A stretch of 64,000 bases of DNA, taken from Circinella umbellata (Eukaryota; Mucoromycota; Mucoromycetes; Mucorales; Lichtheimiaceae). The position numbers and the translations under genes were made by a program. Location: the NCBI GenBank assembly GCA_025093555.1, contig JAIWNF010000027.1, positions 434,001-498,000 on the forward strand. Reading direction: 5' to 3'. How positions within the stretch are numbered: position 1 is the stretch's first letter; the number at the start of each line of letters is the position of its first letter. This document shows positions 60,500 to 64,000 of the stretch, piece by piece. The notes below the pieces were generated by a model. That model was not told where the DNA came from, did not search any database, and saw nothing but the letters and a program-made list of their open reading frames with translations.

Positions 60500-62939
60500 A
60501 TGGGAAGATCAGCGTTTCTACAATTACCATTACTAGTAAAACCAGGTGATGCCTATTCATCGTTCACAAAAATAAATCTCGACTTGAATGCTATACAAGT
60601 TGCGTTTGAACGAGGGAAACAAGCATATGCTACACAAAACTACAACGATGCTGTCAATTTATTTTCAGAAGCAATTACCAAATTACAATTTGATCTTTCA
60701 GTCATACTATTGCATCGAGCTGCTACTTATGAAGCTCAGGAAGATTATGACCGTGCAGTCAAAGATGGTCAACAAGCCGAGTTATTGGGCGGGAAAATGG
60801 CATTGCGACCTGACCCATATGTAACACAAGCGAACGCTCTATTACTCCAAGGAAATAATTTATGTCGAGCAGCAACCATTTTTAAAAAAGCGGCTACGAA
60901 TGTTCCTGTGACTAATCCTCAACACTGTCAACTTACAACTCAATATCAACAAATTATGAATACAATTGACCAGCATAATCAATGGCTTGTACAATTATTA
61001 CCCTATGAAGTACTTTCATCTATTTTGTCTTATTTATCGCTAAAGGAACGTGGAAAACTTGCGTTAACATGTAAATTTTGGTTTGATTATATATTACACG
61101 ACTGGGCTGATATGTGGGATTGTATTAATGTGACGCAAGATCTTCGAACTTGTCGTGGATTCCATTCGCTATTGGAGTCGATACCGGGTAATAAAGTGAA
61201 ACGTGTTGTGTTACATATGGTCCAAAGCTATCCACGGCATATGGATGATAATCTTGGATACAATTCAATGATGGTTTTGAAAACAATGCGTGAACGGCAA
61301 TGGAATCAAGTAGAAACTTTGGGTAATATATAAAAACCATATGAATTCATATTTGATTTTGGCTCACAATTTTTTTTTCCTTTTTTCTAAACCCAAAAAA
61401 AAAGACATATCAGAATTCAACAAAAAACAACTAGAAGGTATTCTTCTTCTTAACAAACATAGTTTAAAAGTGTTGAAATTAAGCAGTGATTTTAAATCCA
61501 TCTATCGTAACGGAGCTTTAACCGACGGGCCAAAGCTATGTCAAAAGCTTGAGTTAATTACTGCCCGGATACCACAACAATATGTAAAAATTCCAGCTGG
61601 ACTGATTCCACCTTTTATACCGAAATCTGATTTTCACCTTACAACCCTCGAAGTATCACCGGATGATTCTGAACCCCGTAACTTTATCAAACTTTTGAAA
61701 GAGTCATCGATGCTTGTATCCCTCAAGATTAGCAATCAACAGCGTATATTCAGCTACTGGGAAATATTACAAATGGTTCATCAACATTGTCCTGTATTAC
61801 AATTTTTTCACTATACCTCAAAAGCTGAACCATCGTTGACAACGTACACCCGACAAACACAGCAGCAACACCAGAATGGCAATACCAAATGGTTAAAAGA
61901 GTTGGTATTGAGGTTTGCTAATACAATCAATGAAGGAAATAATCATAATTCATTGGAAGTTGATGCACAATTGAAAATAATATTTTGCAAAGCTTATATG
62001 AGTCTTGAAACATTGGATTTGGATACTACTTCATTGGAATGCACTGCAAGTAATAACAATTCAGTAGCGACGTTGGCACAACTAGGTGCACCTCAATTGA
62101 AGAAATTGACAGTGACATCAAAACTAACAACGGATTCAACAAACACGTCGCCTGTGGAAGTGCTTGCGAAACTCATTCTTGCATCTCCGGTATTACAAGA
62201 AGTAAATCTCATTGGCAAGAATCTTTGGAATCAAGAAATATTTGAAGCATTATCGACATGTACAGAATTACGAAGGGTATCTACAACAGATCGAGATAAT
62301 CTTTCCTTAAAAGAACGAAAGCGACAAATGCAGAATAGTATTTTTACTGAAAGCATTATTGCACCCTTGTTTTCGAACCTTAATATTTATAATTATGTAT
62401 ACGATTATCAAATCGATGACACCCCTGTGAGCAAAGTTCAACAACAACATCAATTATTATTATCAATAGTATTGCCATCATTTGTAGTGGGACTTACCAA
62501 ACTGGTTGGGAATTCAAAAATTCGACATTTCGAATTAGATTGTATACGATTATCGAATTCCATTTTATTAGAAGTATTGAAGAATTTAAGATATTCTCAG
62601 GTTCGTCACTTGAAAATACGTATCGACTGTCAGATACTAGGAGAAGAGGAACTTGAAGCATTTGCAGCGATTGAGCATTTAGAATATCTATTTGTTTATG
62701 ATGATTCATCTGGGGGAGGTGTATTTGACAAGAGCACACTATATAAACTGTTTCAGAAAAGGATAAAAAAGGATGATCGATTATTGGTGGTACATATCCA
62801 ATATAGTGAATCTGTATGTGATTATTTGACAGGATGTAAAAGGGATCCGATTTTTATTCCAAAAGGAGACTATGAATCATTAGACGAGCAATACCTTATC
62901 AAAGACCACAGGAATGTACTTTCACGACTGTCCCATTAA
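60500..62939 (+). CDS. TPR and F-box protein (Pof3-like), paralogue 1
   Basis: Two exons, 60500-61322 and 61405-62939, encode 785 residues. Residues about 33-135 are TPR-like (AFERGKQAYATQNYNDAVNL then FSEAITKLQF, ILLHRAATYEAQEDYDRAVK). The F-box is at about 163-205 (QLLPYEVLSSILSYLSLKER, GKLALTCKFWFDYIL). The remaining 570 residues look like irregular leucine-rich repeats. The N-terminal TPR, F-box and LRR order resembles fission yeast Pof3 / budding yeast Dia2, SCF substrate adaptors acting at replication forks, but such genes are expanded in Mucorales and the substrate here is unknown. A partial paralogue follows in tandem. Confidence 0.85.
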
Positions 62940-63343
62940 AAAATATAGCTAGACTATAATTGAACCTACTTTTGTTGTATATACTTCTCCACGCTCTACT
63001 ATTCACCTATTACTGAATATTATTATCAGTGTGTAATGTTTACCAATTATTATTAAATAGATAAATAAAGCAAGATCACAAGACTGACTACAGTACTTAT
63101 TTTCTATGGCACCATTAGTTTTAATTGAGTTCATTTTCATTTACGGCGGAGAGAAATAAATCTTTTCTGTGTGTTTCCAAAACTATCCCGTGTTTCTTTA
63201 CAGCGAATATGTTGGAGCTTAGACTGTGACACAATCCTTTTACGACCAATGCTCTTTTTATTACAAGCTGTGAAGCCCTTTTTTTTGTGTTCCTAGGCTG
63301 GTCATTTTGTTTTTTTTAGCTCGGCATCTTGAATCCGGTCATT
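62940..63343. promoter_or_regulatory. Intergenic between tandem F-box paralogues
   Basis: 404 bp holding the 3' flank of the first gene and the promoter of the second. Poly-T tract at 63309-63317; no TATA box is obvious. Confidence 0.55.
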
Positions 63344-64000
63344 ATGGTCGCGTCAACCCTCCCAGAACTGTTCACAATGGCAGCCCCAGGTGCTTCTCAT
63401 GCAATGTTAACATTAACAAAACTTGATATGACAACCACTGAACGTGCTTTTGAACAAGGGAAACAAGCTTATGGTCTACAAAACTATTCGCAAGCAGTTG
63501 ATTTTTACACTCATGCCTTGGAGCTATTACGATCTGAACTTGAGTCTGTCATTTTATTACATCGTGCTAGTGCTTATGAAATGCTATCAAAATACGATCG
63601 TGCGGCTGAAGACGCAAAACAGGCAAACCCAAACAACGACCTGATACGGCCTGATCCATATCTTGTACGCGCCAATACTCTGCTATTGCAACGTCGATGG
63701 CATGAAGCTACTAACATATATAAAAGAGGGGCGATCATTGTATCAAATACATATCGTCAACGAGCCTTACTTGTCGACAAATATCAACAATTGACGACAT
63801 TTACCCAAAAGTACAACCAATGGATAGCCGAAACACTTCCATATGAAGTAGTTTCTCAAATTTTGTCTTACATGTCTACAACAGATCGCGTTCAACTTGC
63901 ATCGACATGTAACTTTTGGCGTAATTTTATACATCAACAACAAGGAGCATCGTCCCTATGGCACACAATTCATATTTCAGAAATGGCATCGTCATCAAAC
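63344..64000 (+). CDS. TPR and F-box protein, paralogue 2 (cut by window end)
   Basis: The frame is open from the ATG at 63344 to the window edge (219 codons); an in-frame ATG at 63377 is an alternative start. It matches the upstream neighbour along its length: ERAFEQGKQAYGLQNYSQAV against ERGKQAYATQNYNDAV, then VILLHRASAYEMLSKYDRAA, RPDPYLVRANTLLLQRRWHE and the F-box ETLPYEVVSQILSYMSTTDR then VQLASTCNFW. Identity is moderate, so the duplication is not recent. The 3' part with the expected LRRs is outside the window. Same inferred role as an SCF substrate adaptor. Confidence 0.85.
   Translation, partial: MVASTLPELFTMAAPGASHAMLTLTKLDMTTTERAFEQGKQAYGLQNYSQAVDFYTHALELLRSELESVILLHRASAYEMLSKYDRAAEDAKQANPNNDLIRPDPYLVRANTLLLQRRWHEATNIYKRGAIIVSNTYRQRALLVDKYQQLTTFTQKYNQWIAETLPYEVVSQILSYMSTTDRVQLASTCNFWRNFIHQQQGASSLWHTIHISEMASSSN

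Overview
This is a nuclear window from an early-diverging filamentous fungus, most likely a Mucoromycota (Mucorales-type) genome. The reasons are high A+T, many short introns with GTAAGT-like donors and CTAAT-type branch sites, long homopolymer tracts, and a gene set that mixes ordinary fungal genes (GDA1, GLC7, VTS1, STE24, IPK1) with genes usually missing from well-studied Dikarya (a Slo-type potassium channel, a SOSS-C/INIP homologue). There is no viral, plasmid or bacterial signature. The species assignment is inference.

Layout. 1-3098 is NOP14 (5' truncated). 3.8-6.3 kb holds a small orphan protein and a two-HMG-box protein, both on the minus strand. 6.3-13.8 kb is a gene-poor stretch with a foldback (MITE-like) palindrome at about 9.89-10.11 kb, a hairpin at 8.92 kb and a possible transposase remnant near 7.9 kb. 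13.8-15.5 kb is Golgi GDA1. It converges on a 23-exon Slo-family K+ channel (15.6-21.9 kb, minus), whose full splice structure could be closed in frame. 23.4-25.0 kb is RPS25 (minus; start-codon-only first exon and a GC-AG intron), divergent from a four-exon SOSS-C/INIP homologue. 25.3-32.3 kb is mostly empty, with a small secreted peptide gene, two tentative spliced microprotein genes and a pyrimidine-rich minisatellite.

32.3-64 kb is gene-dense: PP1 catalytic subunit, IPK1 (convergent with PP1, divergent from VTS1), VTS1/Smaug, a processive GT2 glycosyltransferase, STE24 (divergent from EIPR1), EIPR1, a wax-synthase-like MBOAT acyltransferase, a HET-domain protein, GPATCH1, a DUF2415 WD-repeat protein, prefoldin subunit 6, and two tandem TPR/F-box paralogues, the second cut by the window edge.

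Functionally the window is mostly housekeeping: ribosome biogenesis (NOP14, RPS25), RNA processing and decay (GPATCH1, VTS1), secretory pathway and lipid modification (GDA1, STE24, EIPR1, MBOAT), signalling (PP1, IPK1, K+ channel) and chaperoning (PFDN6). The genes are not an operon; neighbours share bidirectional promoters or converge at 3' ends. Exon coordinates were derived by hand from splice consensus plus reading-frame closure. The candidates most worth following up are the Slo channel, the SOSS-C homologue, the HET protein, the foldback element and the two spliced microprotein genes.
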